Positions 47,126-59,532 of a DNA stretch of 64,000 nucleotides are shown piece after piece (positions within the stretch are counted from its first letter, which is position 1; every line of letters begins with the position of its first letter). The stretch spans positions 27,542,564 through 27,606,563 of the forward strand of contig NC_092571.1 of NCBI RefSeq assembly GCF_037975245.1. Reading direction: 5' to 3'. The notes beneath the pieces were generated by a model. That model searched no databases, had not been told where the DNA came from, and was given only the letters and a program-made list of their open reading frames with translations. The DNA is from Apostichopus japonicus. Its lineage: Eukaryota > Echinodermata > Holothuroidea > Aspidochirotida > Stichopodidae. Made by a program: the position numbers and the translations under genes.

Positions 47126-49553
47126 TATCAAAAGATACAGAAACAGAAGGTGTGTCAAAGACGAAATGAAAAAGAATAAATAGGATCTATCATACAAACC
47201 CTATCATGTGTGGCTCATAGATGGCAAATACTTAAAGTCTTTAGCTGTAATGACTAAAGGAAGGTAATTTAATGCATTTCATCTGAATCGTCACGTTCAA
47301 GAGCGGATTAAATTAATTACTTATATTTCCTCGTATTTTACACTTGTTATATTACAAAAAATGTGAGATTCTTGGAACGTCGGAGACATTTCCAGGTGGC
47401 GACCGTGCGGAATTATGGAACTATTAAACTGGTGATGTTTAATCGACTGACGGAATCATGATACCACATGCAACATTTGCATTTCGAGTTTACTCACGTT
47501 TTTCTATTGACTGAGGTGTTTACGTATCGTTCATATTAGCAAAAGAGGTTTCAGTAAATGCAGTCTTGTCAATATGTTAAGGAAGATGTTAAAACGAAGA
47601 GAAAAAATAGAAAGCTTGATTTCAGTGAATCTTTCTCCATAGTTTAGTTTTGTTTAATTCAATGCATCATAGACTCCGTGCTCGTATGAATTTTTAGTAG
47701 CTTTTTGATCCTCAAATCAAGTTTTCAACTTCAATCTTGGCCTTGCTCTAAATGACGAGTTGACAATAATGTACATTATTTACTTGACATAAACTTTCTT
47801 TCAGTTTAAACTTCCTGGTAAAAATGTCCTTCAGTTTTCGTGTTTATTTTTAAATTTGAAACGACTCAAGCAAACACTTCACAGAATGGTCTGGGCAAGA
47901 GTTGTACTTGCTTTAATGTAGCATTGCTAAATTAGTTTCAGGAAACGCTTTTCACGATAAAATAATCGAAACTGAAAATTTACATACTTTAAAGGCCTAC
48001 GTGTAATCAGAACATAATAGTTGTTGTTGTTGCTATGTGATTTACTTTCCACGAAAAGATGACATCAGACAAACTGTTAGACATGACATGTCATAGTTCA
48101 TGGAATAACTATTTCTGTGTTGAGAGTATTCATCATTCAGGGATAATCTCAACAACCAATGCACAAATTTTGTTATTAGCATAATCGGAACAGGGAGGAG
48201 TTGAACAAAGAAGAGATTAATGATCACCTTACTTTATACAGTGGATATACTTATTTCTATCATAAACGTTAAGAAAAATCATGCGAGGATTGGAAATCAA
48301 GTCTTGACTCATGTACTACTGTTAATAAATGCACAAATTATTGGAGATATTATATATAGCGATCATGTTTGTGATGGCGAGAGTAAACTACATTAGTACG
48401 TCGAGTATAAAAGCATGCATACCCTAAGTTATCCACATGTCATCTAAACACTCCCATTGTCGAGATTTTCTTTCGATTTAATTTTGCAACAAACGACAGG
48501 GTCGCTTCACAGTATTACCTGATTAGGTGTTCAACGCTCATTAGTGTGTAAAGCTTATTATCTGATGTTAGCAGGAAATGCTTTTCCATGACAAAAAAAA
48601 AACGACGATGTGTTAATCTATATCGCACTACATGTACCAACGTCATATCAGTTGTAAAGTGTATTACATGATTTCCCTACACGTACTGTGTAACAAAGCC
48701 AGCATGTTAATATATATATACTATCAATAATATTCTATTTGTTTGTAGCAGCCAAGTCATATATTGCAATTCATTACTATATACTATGTATCATTCGTGG
48801 TAGTGTTCCCAACAAATGTGACCAAGGGGAATTAATTCGTTGTCGTCATGTGCGCTAATCAGTCAATTTTGAGACTGTGGGTCTTACAAAAGGTCATTTA
48901 AAATGGAGGAAAACGTCATGTAGTTGAATCAGCTACACACTGGCTTTCCGCACGGAGCATGATGGCGCTAACAAACGGACAATAGTACCCAGAGTTAATC
49001 CCAGCAATGGTCACTCCCGCAGTATAAATTGCAGATATGTTAATCTAATACCTTTCAGGGCAACTCGTTCACATATTGAATTTAAGTATAGGAATGCTAC
49101 GGCTTCCATTCCAATTTTATTCCTATCATGGATAAACTTTCCCCTTTTCTAAAATAGGTTACATAAATTTCTTTATTAAAGTATGCAATGCAGAGACACC
49201 GACAGACAGTCTTCCCGCGTACACACCAATTGATTAATTTTGGAACCAAACGCTTTGTTAAACATTATGTTACATCAGTTTAAGGGCTCTCGAATCATAA
49301 TGCTGAATTTATAAGTAATATTATATCGATTGACGCCCGTTTCAGCTTCCTTAACATAAATACTGCATAGAAGGGACGGATGTATTCAGACTCATACCAC
49401 CAAAGTGACATGGTTTTTAATGATATATGATACAAAAGTATACCTTCAGTGATTGACTGTTTTCGAGTGTAACATCACAATTACACAAAAGCACCGTAGC
49501 GAATAAAATGCAAACATTAAATATGAAGAATTGTTTTTGAGAGTAAAGAATAT
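47126..49553. repeat. Spacer and 3' flank of gene E
   Basis: Contains one copy of the 330-bp repeat (about 47597-47960). From 48065 it follows the same flank sequence as beside B and F. The uninterrupted GACATGACATGTCATAG at about 48080 is the empty version of the CACTA insertion site at 11227/21429. No gene. Confidence 0.85.
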
Positions 49554-50831
49554 TCATTTGACAATATCATACTGTTCATCGTCTTGTAAAGGTTCGCAGG
49601 GAGAGAGATAACCACCACTGTCATATGTAAATGAAGATGAATTGATGTTCACATAGTTCTCTGTGGGAAGAATTCCCGGTAAAACATCTACGGAAGCATC
49701 ATCCATTTGAATTAAGTCCTTGTTTTTTCGAATATTTGTCACATAAACGCGACTGAGAAGAAACACAACAACAACACAAACAACAACAATGGTGATGATC
49801 ACCAAGGTCAAATATATTGCTAGATTGGTTACTAGGACAGACAGTGGTGAATATGATAAATGTGCTGTTGTTGTGATGACTCTATCTCCATAGTAACCAA
49901 CACATTGTATGTCAACTGAGTAGACGCCACTTCCGGTATCAAATACATTGAGTTCAATGGATGCATCGCTTTCCTTAATATCATATTTCCAATGAGTTGG
50001 GATTTTAGTCCAGGATAGTTTAACTTCACTCACATTACTGCTACAACTAAATACTGCATTTCTAATATCACTTAAGTCGATAGATGGAGGTGTCGCTGTG
50101 ACAGAGAACAAAGGGAGAAACAGAATAGGTCCGAAGGAGCAAGATCCTTGGTAACTCTGATAAGGTGCTGGTAATTGTTGAGAGACATTGCAGACAAATA
50201 CACTATTGTTAAATGATGAGTTGAAGTACGATGAGAATGATAGAGTCTTAAAGGGGTGCGGGTGAGAGGATGCTGTCCTGGTTGAGATGTTAGTGACAAA
50301 TTCATCTCCATATCTGATGTAAGTTGACATCATCACTGGTGGGTCTCCTTCCTCTGAAGTACAATTCATCTCGATGTCACTCTGTACCGAATCCTCAAAT
50401 ATAAATGGAGATCCATATGACGATGAACACACAGGCTTACCATCATCAATCGGATTAAAACCCACGATCTTGGCACTTAGCTGCTTTGGGTTCAGACATA
50501 TGAAGGTCCTGCCATTTATTTCAGTCGTAAAATTCTTGATCTTAAACAAAGTAGTCGTTTCATTAATCACTTGAAACTGATACGTGTTTGAGAATTCCTG
50601 TTGTAATGTTGAATTTTTCACTATTTTATTAGCAGTGTTATCAGTGCTAAAGACTTCAATCCCTTTGTTTGTTCCCTGTACACAGTACAAGCCTACAATA
50701 CTTCCAAAAGGGAAGCCGATAGCAGCATTTCCCGTTTCAAATGTTTTAAACTCTCCATATTTGATCTCCTCTTGAGATGAATTAATGACAAATAAAGCAA
50801 TGATGACACTAAGTTTGAAAGCTACATTCAT
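49554..50831 (-). CDS. Ig-superfamily transmembrane receptor, copy E
   Basis: A 425-residue single-exon protein if started at the ATG that aligns with gene B (MNVAFKLS); the frame is open upstream to an ATG at 50888 but that adds a non-signal-like leader. Signal peptide 1-19. Ig-like domains with Cys50/Cys112, Cys156/Cys214 and Cys263/Cys310; flanking Cys135 and Cys231. Helix about 334-360. Tail motifs YVNI (393), YDSG (403), YLSP (408) and YDIV (421). Domain 3 shares the KIPTHWKYDIK and SDAS stretches with gene C but its end with B and F, a mosaic pattern. Likely a cell-surface signalling receptor; ligand unknown. Confidence 0.9.
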   Translation of the reverse strand: MNVAFKLSVIIALFVINSSQEEIKYGEFKTFETGNAAIGFPFGSIVGLYCVQGTNKGIEVFSTDNTANKIVKNSTLQQEFSNTYQFQVINETTTLFKIKNFTTEINGRTFICLNPKQLSAKIVGFNPIDDGKPVCSSSYGSPFIFEDSVQSDIEMNCTSEEGDPPVMMSTYIRYGDEFVTNISTRTASSHPHPFKTLSFSSYFNSSFNNSVFVCNVSQQLPAPYQSYQGSCSFGPILFLPLFSVTATPPSIDLSDIRNAVFSCSSNVSEVKLSWTKIPTHWKYDIKESDASIELNVFDTGSGVYSVDIQCVGYYGDRVITTTAHLSYSPLSVLVTNLAIYLTLVIITIVVVCVVVVFLLSRVYVTNIRKNKDLIQMDDASVDVLPGILPTENYVNINSSSFTYDSGGYLSPCEPLQDDEQYDIVK

Positions 50832-50888
50832 TTCCATTTCTTTTACAAGGTAAATGGAAGATCGGCAAGCAAAGGAAACAATAGTCAC

Positions 50889-51492
50889 TTATTTGATCCC
50901 CTTCAATCTCACTGAGTCTTCTTTGTGAGATTTAATTCACTACTCATTTAAGAGTGCTTACTGGTTTATCGCACAATATAAATGTAGCTGTTACACAAAG
51001 ATAATGAATGATAAAAATTGATTTCTCAAACCAGCGACATCTATGATTTTTTTAAAGTTGTATTGAAGTGTTTGATGTCTTTCTCGTATAGTTTACTCTG
51101 GAGGATGCACTCCAACCTTCAGTTTTTCTTCAACATCCAGTAAGGATAAAACTAAAGTAAAGGAAAGATAAATAAGTTAACAGTTGCACTGCGATGATAA
51201 TAATGAACTTTTAAGTGTCGTTTGTGTTGGATAAAGCAATCTTTTCAAAACTTTTTTTCTGGCTGTAAACCTTTTTTAATAGATACGTAAAGTGTAAAGC
51301 AAGTGAAGACGTTAATCCTAAGCAGGAATTTCAATGTTGGTTTTTGTCATCATTTGAACTGTTTATGAGGTCATATATATCTCTATTGCTGTTAGTTGAA
51401 GTTCACTTTGCTAAAGTGGCCGTTCATATTGGGTACATCATAAGGTTAAAATTATAAGCAGGTGCGTAGAGTATGGGGGGAGGGGGCTTAGA
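50889..51492. other. Gene-free upstream region of gene E
   Basis: AT-rich; no convincing promoter element or exon could be assigned. Ends in a G-rich patch beside the element at 51493. Confidence 0.5.
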
Positions 51493-52037
51493 CAGACCTG
51501 TCAACCTGTTTGACCCCAAAATAGGGAGAATAACATTTTTCAGGGCCAAAAAATAGGGAGACTAAGGAGAAAATAGGGAGCTTGGTAATTTTCAATTGAA
51601 ATGATATAAATACTCCTAAATAAGTATAGTCTACTTATGCAATACAGTGAGAGAATCATACAATCAGTGTTTCTTGTTGTAGTTTACAACAGCTCGCTTC
51701 GCTTTCTACAGGGTTTCTTTAGTAGGCTTCCATTTGAAAAAGGGAACAGTGGAATCTGGGTACTGTGACTTCATGCCTAGTATGCTAGATAGTCCCATCA
51801 AGCTTGAGACTTGACCGACTGTCTGTCTTGTTCTTGCGAACTACACTACTTAGACTTTCCTGTTCAGCGTTACTGTGGGAATTACTAAGAATAGGACTAA
51901 TTGTTGGCTATTTTCAGAAATGTCGCAAGTGATGAAACATTAACAAACCGGGAGAATAGAATATGAAACCGGGAGGCCGGGAGATTCGGGTAAAAACCGG
52001 GGGTCTCCCGGTAAAACCGGGAGAGTTGACGGGTCTG
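51493..52037. mobile_element. 545-bp non-autonomous DNA transposon with 6-bp target duplication
   Basis: Inverted ends CAGACCTGTCAAC and GTTGACGGGTCTG, 13 bp with one mismatch. CTTAGA lies immediately outside both ends (51487-51492 and 52038-52043). The interior is rich in AAAATAGGGAG at the left and CCGGGAG at the right, and has no coding frame of its own. The six-base duplication differs from the eight bases usual for hAT elements, so superfamily is left open. Confidence 0.85.
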
Positions 52038-52043
52038 CTTAGA

Positions 52044-53253
52044 GGCAGTGTCGGACACATAAACCCTCTGAAAAGGTGTGCCTACTGAGGACGGAATCAT
52101 TGTCCTTTCAGTTATCAACTTATCTTTCGCTGATAAATGAATACACTCGGATTCTCTCGATCTTGAAGATTTGACAGAGACATGATTCAAATTACTGGCC
52201 TATTCCGAAATGGTAGAGTAGTCACACAGCATAATAATGCACGATTCCATAAAGAAACGGTTCTTATTATAACAGTATCAAACAGTTTTAAATTTTCCTT
52301 AATTTAATATAGGTCGCATTGGTATTGCACATGCAACAAAATATCGATAAACAGTGAATCATTTTACGACAAATACTTACATAGTGTTACCACAAACACT
52401 CAGTCCGTGACGACATACTTTAGATAAATCAATGATATACCAATTCGTCCAATGAGAAAACTTCTTGTGTGAAAACACTGTGTAACTATGAAGACTGGCT
52501 TATATAGCTCAGTCGCCATTATCAATTTTCGAACATATATAAGCAATATGGAAGCTTGTAGGGAACATGAAGTAGTGTTCTACGGAAGCGTTCAAAGGAC
52601 ATCCACATTGAGAGCTTATACACATTGCATCTGAAAAAGACCGTTTGCACACTACTTCCTGTAAAAACGTTACAAAAATGAAAATAAATTTCTATACTGG
52701 CAAAGCAGTAAAATTGTCATTTACACACATGATTCCAAGTACTAGTTCGCAAAACTATAGTTTTTTTTTGAAAGATTTTGTGCCGTTTTGCAGAGTTAGT
52801 ACATCTGTTCATGACGGTAATGTTCAGAAAATTGAAATTTGGTAATATGATGTCCGTTCCACTCTTAGGTAGATTTCTATTAACTAATTATACTTTTAAG
52901 GTCACAATCACATGCAAATAATTTCCGTGATTAGTCGCATAATTTTGTCGTGCGACCTGTAGGACCGTCGTCGGACTACCAATCGGGAAATCGAACTTCC
53001 AACTTCCCAGTCGAGAAAAACAATTTCGCAACTATCATGTCCGACTGAAGGTCTAGCTACGAATTTTCAGTAGGATCACACAGAAAATGACTAATGTCCA
53101 TTAATATATCTCCTACTTTTCGAAGGTTCAATTGATTTACGTTGTATTTAGTTAGGTATTTTGTATCCAGCTATGTAAATCTGGAAGTGTTACAAGATGC
53201 ATTGGCGTGCATATAGAGAGGTTGGCGGGGTATGTAGGGGGAGGAAGAAATGA
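52044..53253. other. Gene-free spacer
   Basis: No gene or repeat recognised. Unlike the neighbouring blocks, it has no counterpart elsewhere in the window, so it marks the boundary between the E and F duplication units. Confidence 0.5.
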
Positions 53254-55172
53254 TTCAGTAGGAGGATTTTTTATTTGGACCACTATTACGGCTGTAGGCT
53301 ACCCCGCCCCACCCCTCTCGTTTTCTACTATATACCTAAGTATTTATTACCAAAACCTTGCGTTTAGTGCTACATCAATAGACCTAACTGATGGCCTAAA
53401 AATACGTAACAGAATGCATCATTTGACGTCTAATTTATTCCGGTGATATCCCACAACTCAAGAAACACATGAGATTACCACAGGACAATGCTCCATCCAT
53501 TATTAATCATCCCTTCGTCTCTAGCCCTCCCATTATAAGGTTTAGGCTCACACATTTTGAATTTATCGTTATTGATTAACACGACCTTCCGTTTGAGCTG
53601 CATATAGAAACTTATAACTTATAACCTTAATGTGCCTCAAAATGCACCATTTAGTGTCTCATTTGTGTCCGAGGAAGACCCAAAGACACCAAGGTTGTTG
53701 ACTTCAATGACCCACATCAGCACTCCTTCCTTTATATAATACTTCATTCACATCTGGCCCTGCCATAAAGGTTCATGTAACTATCTTAACCAGACTGGAA
53801 ATTTAAGGGAGTCATTTATTAGCACAAGCTTGCGTTTAGAACAAATGTTATGCATGTTACGAGATCATGATTACTGACTCAAAATCGCCACCCAAACTGT
53901 CTTGGCTAAAAACTGCTGTTTATGATGGCGCTCTTTTGTAAAAGTTTTCAATAATGGTTCGCTAGAATCAATGTATACATTAATATAATATAAATGACCG
54001 TGGCCAAATGGTCATTTTGTAGATGATCTGATAGTACAAACATGGTAGTTATTTGATCTTGTTTTGTTCATTGGAAAGCAGAATGGTACATAATTAATAT
54101 ACATGGACTTAAAGAGAATAAGGACAGGTATTCTAAATTATCTTTATGTAGTATGTGAAACAGCCTTACTATGAATCATACATTCAAGTTGTCAAGTTGA
54201 TAGAAAATGTCACTTGAAAATGTATTATTAATGGCTGTAATGTTATTATATGATGTCCAACTAAACTACTTTTTTTAGCTCTTGAATACCATATTACTGT
54301 ATCACATAACATATGTATACATGTAGACTCCTGCCTCTTGCAACCATGTCTTCCGCGCGGTAACTTCAAATACATTTCTGTAAGACTATATAAGTGTCTT
54401 GTCTTTATTTGAACTTTCCCGATTCTCATTCTTCGTCAGTAACATAACAATGCCCAATGTCTTCAGTGTGTACAGTATGTTGTTTGTTTAAGCCTCAATT
54501 TGGTTGCAGTCGTCTCGTCAGTAGAAGAAAATAAAATGCCCATTTAAACTGCTGATTTAACAGTATGGCCTATTCGCTTTAGTTCAACGAAAAATAACAG
54601 CGAACACAGTCCACTAACTGAATAACAGTGTAACATATGTCTAGATTTTGTTGGCTAGTGCGGCGTTAGCAAGGGGTGGAAGATGGGGTGGGGCACTGTT
54701 TTACAGAGAGAGCATTCATATAAGAATGACTTATGTTGTGAAGGTTCTAGCAAATCACATCGGACGAGAATCACGAGATCTTCAAATTCGTATCGGATTG
54801 CTATATATGTGTTACTTGCTTGGTCGCAACGCTAACTTCAGGTTCAGAGGTACGTGCATCAAGTAATATGTGCAGCATATAGACATATCGTAAGAGTGCT
54901 AGCTTACATGCTACATGTCATGCAATAAAGGTAGTAATGGTTCAACATAAGGAGCCACTGTTGATGCAACATAGGCGTGTTAATTAAATATCTATTAATA
55001 CCCTGGGGCAATTTATGATATTGACGTTGTTTTGTTATCTTGTGGCATGAGGATTATAGTACAACAGTAGCTCTTACGCTTGTCGCAGGTATTTAATAGA
55101 AGACGGCACTGATAACAGAGGACCTATTTTAGATTCGCGAAACAAATAAGTGCACAACTTTCACTATTGACA
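53254..55172. repeat. Spacer block, second copy of E/F duplication
   Basis: Counterpart of 45140-46819, longer through several indels, including about 150 bases near 53550-53740 that the first copy lacks. It is followed by about 215 bases (55173-55388) absent from the first unit, before the ATAATTATATTTTATTATTG sequence that both units share. Confidence 0.9.
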
Positions 55173-55388
55173 TGTCAGCTGATATATTGATTTCGCTAAG
55201 CAGGACCTATTAAATTTGGCATGAATAATATTTTCCAAGCAAAGAAAACGCATGTCGAAATAACCGAGACTTTGTCTGTCTTGTTCTCTATAGTTCCCCC
55301 TTCTCAATGACATATCACTTGCAATGTGTATTACGTGATTTCCCATCACGAATGCCACCGTGCATGCAAACTGTGATGTAATGATCAA

Positions 55389-58203
55389 TAATTATATTTT
55401 ATTATTGTGCAAAAGCCACTGTGCAGCACCCCCAACCAAATATTTTTATGACAATTCGGTCAATATGCACCAGGCTACTGAAAGAAAAATAAATTGCAAT
55501 GTGTCTTTTAATGGCTAATCTTATATCATTATTTTCATGATTATTGTAACGACTTGCCCAAAAATGATAACCAATATGGAAGGGTAATAACACGGCAAAT
55601 GATTGTATGTAATTGGCATGCGATGTAATAACCGATGCATGTCTACATGATATTCACATTAACACGTTGTACGCGCGCCGAGCGTATTTCAATATGGTAA
55701 TATTTTTGGGTTAAGTCGTTACAGCCCCCAAATCAAATTGGGCTCCTATATGTGGCGACCGTGCGGAATTATGGAACTATTAAACTGGTGATGTTAAATC
55801 GACTGACGGAATCATGATACCACATGCAACATTTTCATTTCGAGTTAACCCACGTTATTCTATTGGCTGAGGTGTTTACGTATCGTTTCATACTCTAGCA
55901 AAAGACGATTTAGTCTTGTCAAATATGTTAAAACGAAGAGAACAAAAACAAAGCTAAGTGCAAATATGTATTATTGAATGCAATATAAACTTTAGTAGCG
56001 TTTGATCTCAAAAGTTTTCGACTCCAGTCTTGGCCTCGCTCTAAATGCAGAGTTGACAATAATATTCATTATTGACTTGACATGACATTTCTTTCAGTTC
56101 AAACTTCCTGCTCAAAATGTCAGTCTTTCAGTTTTAATGTTTATTTTACAATTTTTCACGACCCAAGCAAACACTACAAATAATGGTCTGAGCAAGAGTT
56201 GTACTATAGAGAGCAAATAGAAAGCTTGATTACAGTGAATCTTTCTCCATAGTTTAGTTTTGTCTAATTCAATGCATCATACACTTATTGCGAATATGAA
56301 TTATCGAACGCATTAAGTTTAGTAGCGTTTGATCTCAAAAATTTTCAACTTCAATCTTAGCCTCGCTCTAAATGCAGAGTTGACAATAATGTACATTATT
56401 GACTTGACATGACATTTCTTTCAGTTCAAACTTCCTGCTCAAAATGTCAGTCTTTCAGTTTTAATGTTTATTTTACAATTTAGTGCAAATAGAAAGCTTG
56501 ATTACAGTGAATCTGTCTCCATAGTTTAGATTTGTCTAAATCAATGCATCATACACTTAGTGCAAACATGAATTATAGAACGCATTATATATTTTAGTAG
56601 CGTTTGATCTCAAAACGTTTTCAACTACAATCTTAGCTTCGCTCTAAAATGCAGAGTTGACAATAATGAAGACATTTTTTACTTATATATGACATGACAG
56701 GGACTTATACATGACATGACATTTCTTTTAGTTCAAACTTCCTGATCAAAATGTGTTTCAGTTTTAATGTTTATTTTACTGTTAATTTGTCACGAATCAA
56801 GCAAACGCTTCAAGAAATGGTCTGGGCAAGAGTTGTACCTGCATTGCTCAATTAGTTCAGGAAATGCTTTTCACGATAAAATAATCGAAACTGAAAATTT
56901 ACATACTTTAAGCGCGTTCTGTATCCTCATAAAGCCTACGTGTAATGAGAACATATGTTGCTCTATGATTTACTTTCCATTAAAAGATGACTACAGACAG
57001 ACTACATGACATGTCATAGTTCATGGAATAACTATTTCTGTGTTGAGGACTTGAGAGTATTCATCATCCAGGGACAATCTCAACAACAAATTTCGTTATT
57101 AGCATATTAATCAGAAAAGGGAGAAGTTGAACAAAGAAGATATTAATGATCACCTTACTTTATACAGTGGATATACTTATTTTTTATCATCAACGTAAAT
57201 TAATATCATGCATACATGCAAAAAACGACGCAGTGTTCATCTATATTGCAACACATGTACCACGTCATATCAGTGTAAAGTATATTACATGATTTCCCTT
57301 CACGTACTGTGTAACAAAGTCAGTACGTTAACATATAATATAGATAATACTTTATTTGTGTGTAGTAGCCAAGTCATATATTGCAATTCATTACTATATA
57401 ATATATACTATGTATCATTCAGTATGACAGTCGGCCGTGCAAGGTAGTTCGCATTTGCTTAGTCCCAACAAATGCGACCAAGGGGAGATTAATTCGTTGT
57501 CGTCATGTGCGTCAATCAGTCATTCTGTGTGTGGAGGTCAGTTGTGAGACTATGGGGTCTTACAATAGGTCACTTAAAATGGAGGGAAAACGTCATGTAG
57601 TAGAATTATGCCACACAGGCTCTCCTCACCGAGCATGGTGGCGCTAACAAACGGACTAATGACCAGAGTTAATCACAGCATTGGTCACTCCCTGCAGTAG
57701 AAATTGCAGATGTGTTATATGTTACCTTCAGGACAACTCGTCCACATATTAGAATTTAAGTATAGAAATGCAACTGATTCCATTCCAATTTTATGCCTCG
57801 ATTACAGTTTTCACTTTTTCTGTGTATAATAGGTGACATGAATTTCTTTAAAGTATGCACCAATGCTTTGTTAAACACATGTTACCTTAGTTTAAGTGCG
57901 CTCGAATCGTTTGCTGTATTTATACATATTATACTATTGTAAAACGCCCGTTTAGCTTCCTAACACAAATATCGCGTTGAAGGAACGGATGTATTCTGAC
58001 TTATACCACCAAAGTGGAATGTATTTTGAGTTGATGATAAATGATACAAACGTACACCTTCAGCAATTGACTTCTGGGTTAACGATAACTTGACAAATAG
58101 TACTATGAGTACAGTATTCCTAATAATTACACACAGACAAAATATGTAACGAATCAAATACAAACATTAAAGATGAAGAATTGTTTTTGAGAGTAAATAA
58201 TAC
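55389..58203. repeat. Spacer and 3' flank of gene F
   Basis: About 55757-55900 matches 47399-47540. About 55960-56860 holds roughly three units of the 330-bp repeat, each with TTTGATCTCAAAA and AGAGTTGACAATAAT. From about 56990 it follows the common 3' flank. The CACTA target site is again uninterrupted (ACATGACATGTCATAG near 57005). No gene. Confidence 0.8.
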
Positions 58204-59505
58204 TCATTTAATAACATCATAATACTGTTCATCGTCTTGTAAAGGTTCACAGGGAGAGAGATAACCACCACTGTCATATGTAACTGAAGATGAATTTAAG
58301 TTCACATATTTCTCTGTGGAAAGAATTCCCGGTAAAACGGAAGCATCATCCATTTGAATTGTATCCTTGTTTTTTCGAATTTTTATCACATAAACGCGAC
58401 TGAGAAGAAACACAACAGCAACACAAGTAACAACAATGATGATGATGATCACCAAGGTCAAATATATTGCTAGATTGTTTACTTGGAAAGACAGTGGTGA
58501 ATATGATATATGTGCTGTTGATGCGATGACTCTATCTCCATAGTAACCAACACATTGTATGTCAACTGAGTAGACGTCACTTCCAGTATCCGTTACATTA
58601 AGTTCAATATATGTATTGCCTTCATTTATATCATATATCCAGTGACTAGGGATGTTAGTCCAGGTCAGGTTAACTTCACTCACATTACTGGTACACATAA
58701 TAATATGTTTCTTCACCTTACGGAAAATGGTTTCTGATGGAGTCACCGCAACAGAGAACAAAGGCAGAAACAGAATAGGTCCGAAGAAGCACGATCTTTG
58801 ATAACTCTGATAAGGTGCTGGTAATTGTTGAGAGACATTGCAGACAAAGACACTATTGTTAAATGATGAGTTGAAGTACGATGAGAATGATAGAGTCTTA
58901 AAGGGGTGTGGGTAGGAGGATACTGTCCTGGTTGAGATGCTAGTGACGTCATTGATTTCATCTCCATCTCTGATGTAAGTTGACATCATCAGTGGTGGGT
59001 CTCCTTCCTCTGAAGTACAATTCATCTCGATGTTACTTTGTACCGAATCCTCAAATATGAATCGAGATGGATATGATGACGTACACATAGGATTAGCATT
59101 ATCATTTAGCCTATGAAAGCCCAAGATAGTGGCAAATAATTGTAGGTCGCTTTGTAGGTCGCTCAGACATGCAAAAACTGTGTCATTTAACTGACGGGTT
59201 AGGTTATTTATTGTAAACAGAGAAGTCGTTGAATTAATCACTTCAAACTGATAAGTGTCTGAGAACCTATTCAGTAAAACCGAATTTTCAACTATGTTGA
59301 TAGTACCTTTATCGTAGATTTTGATGTCTGTCCAGTTGCTTGTCTTCTGCACACAGTAAATCTCTATCTTACTACCGAAAGGGAATTGTTGTACGGGATC
59401 ATCTATTATCTTTCGAAATTGTGCATATTTTATCTCCGCTTGAGAAGAATAAGCAATCAAGAAAACAAAGATCAGCAAAATGTCAAAAATAACCTTTATT
59501 GCCAT
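58204..59505 (-). CDS. Ig-superfamily transmembrane receptor, copy F
   Basis: A 433-residue single-exon protein from the ATG aligned with gene B (MAIKVIFD); an in-frame ATG nine codons upstream (59532) is less consistent with a signal peptide. Signal peptide 1-21. Ig-like domains with Cys51/Cys113, Cys163/Cys222 and Cys271/Cys318; flanking Cys141 and Cys239. Helix about 344-368. Tail motifs YVNL (400), YDSG (410) and YLSP (415), and a changed end EQYYDVIK with an extra Tyr in place of EQYDIVK. The start of domain 3 (AVTPSE...LTWTNIPSHW) resembles A and C, the rest resembles B. Likely a signalling surface receptor; ligand unknown. Confidence 0.9.
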   Translation of the reverse strand: MAIKVIFDILLIFVFLIAYSSQAEIKYAQFRKIIDDPVQQFPFGSKIEIYCVQKTSNWTDIKIYDKGTINIVENSVLLNRFSDTYQFEVINSTTSLFTINNLTRQLNDTVFACLSDLQSDLQLFATILGFHRLNDNANPMCTSSYPSRFIFEDSVQSNIEMNCTSEEGDPPLMMSTYIRDGDEINDVTSISTRTVSSYPHPFKTLSFSSYFNSSFNNSVFVCNVSQQLPAPYQSYQRSCFFGPILFLPLFSVAVTPSETIFRKVKKHIIMCTSNVSEVNLTWTNIPSHWIYDINEGNTYIELNVTDTGSDVYSVDIQCVGYYGDRVIASTAHISYSPLSFQVNNLAIYLTLVIIIIIVVTCVAVVFLLSRVYVIKIRKNKDTIQMDDASVLPGILSTEKYVNLNSSSVTYDSGGYLSPCEPLQDDEQYYDVIK

Positions 59506-59532
59506 TTTAAAGCTGTATTTTTCTACCTTCAC

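Noticed and set aside
53254-55172. Idea that the E/F spacer block is a transposon
   Set aside because: No terminal repeats or target duplication; it extends into shared flank, so segmental duplication explains it better.
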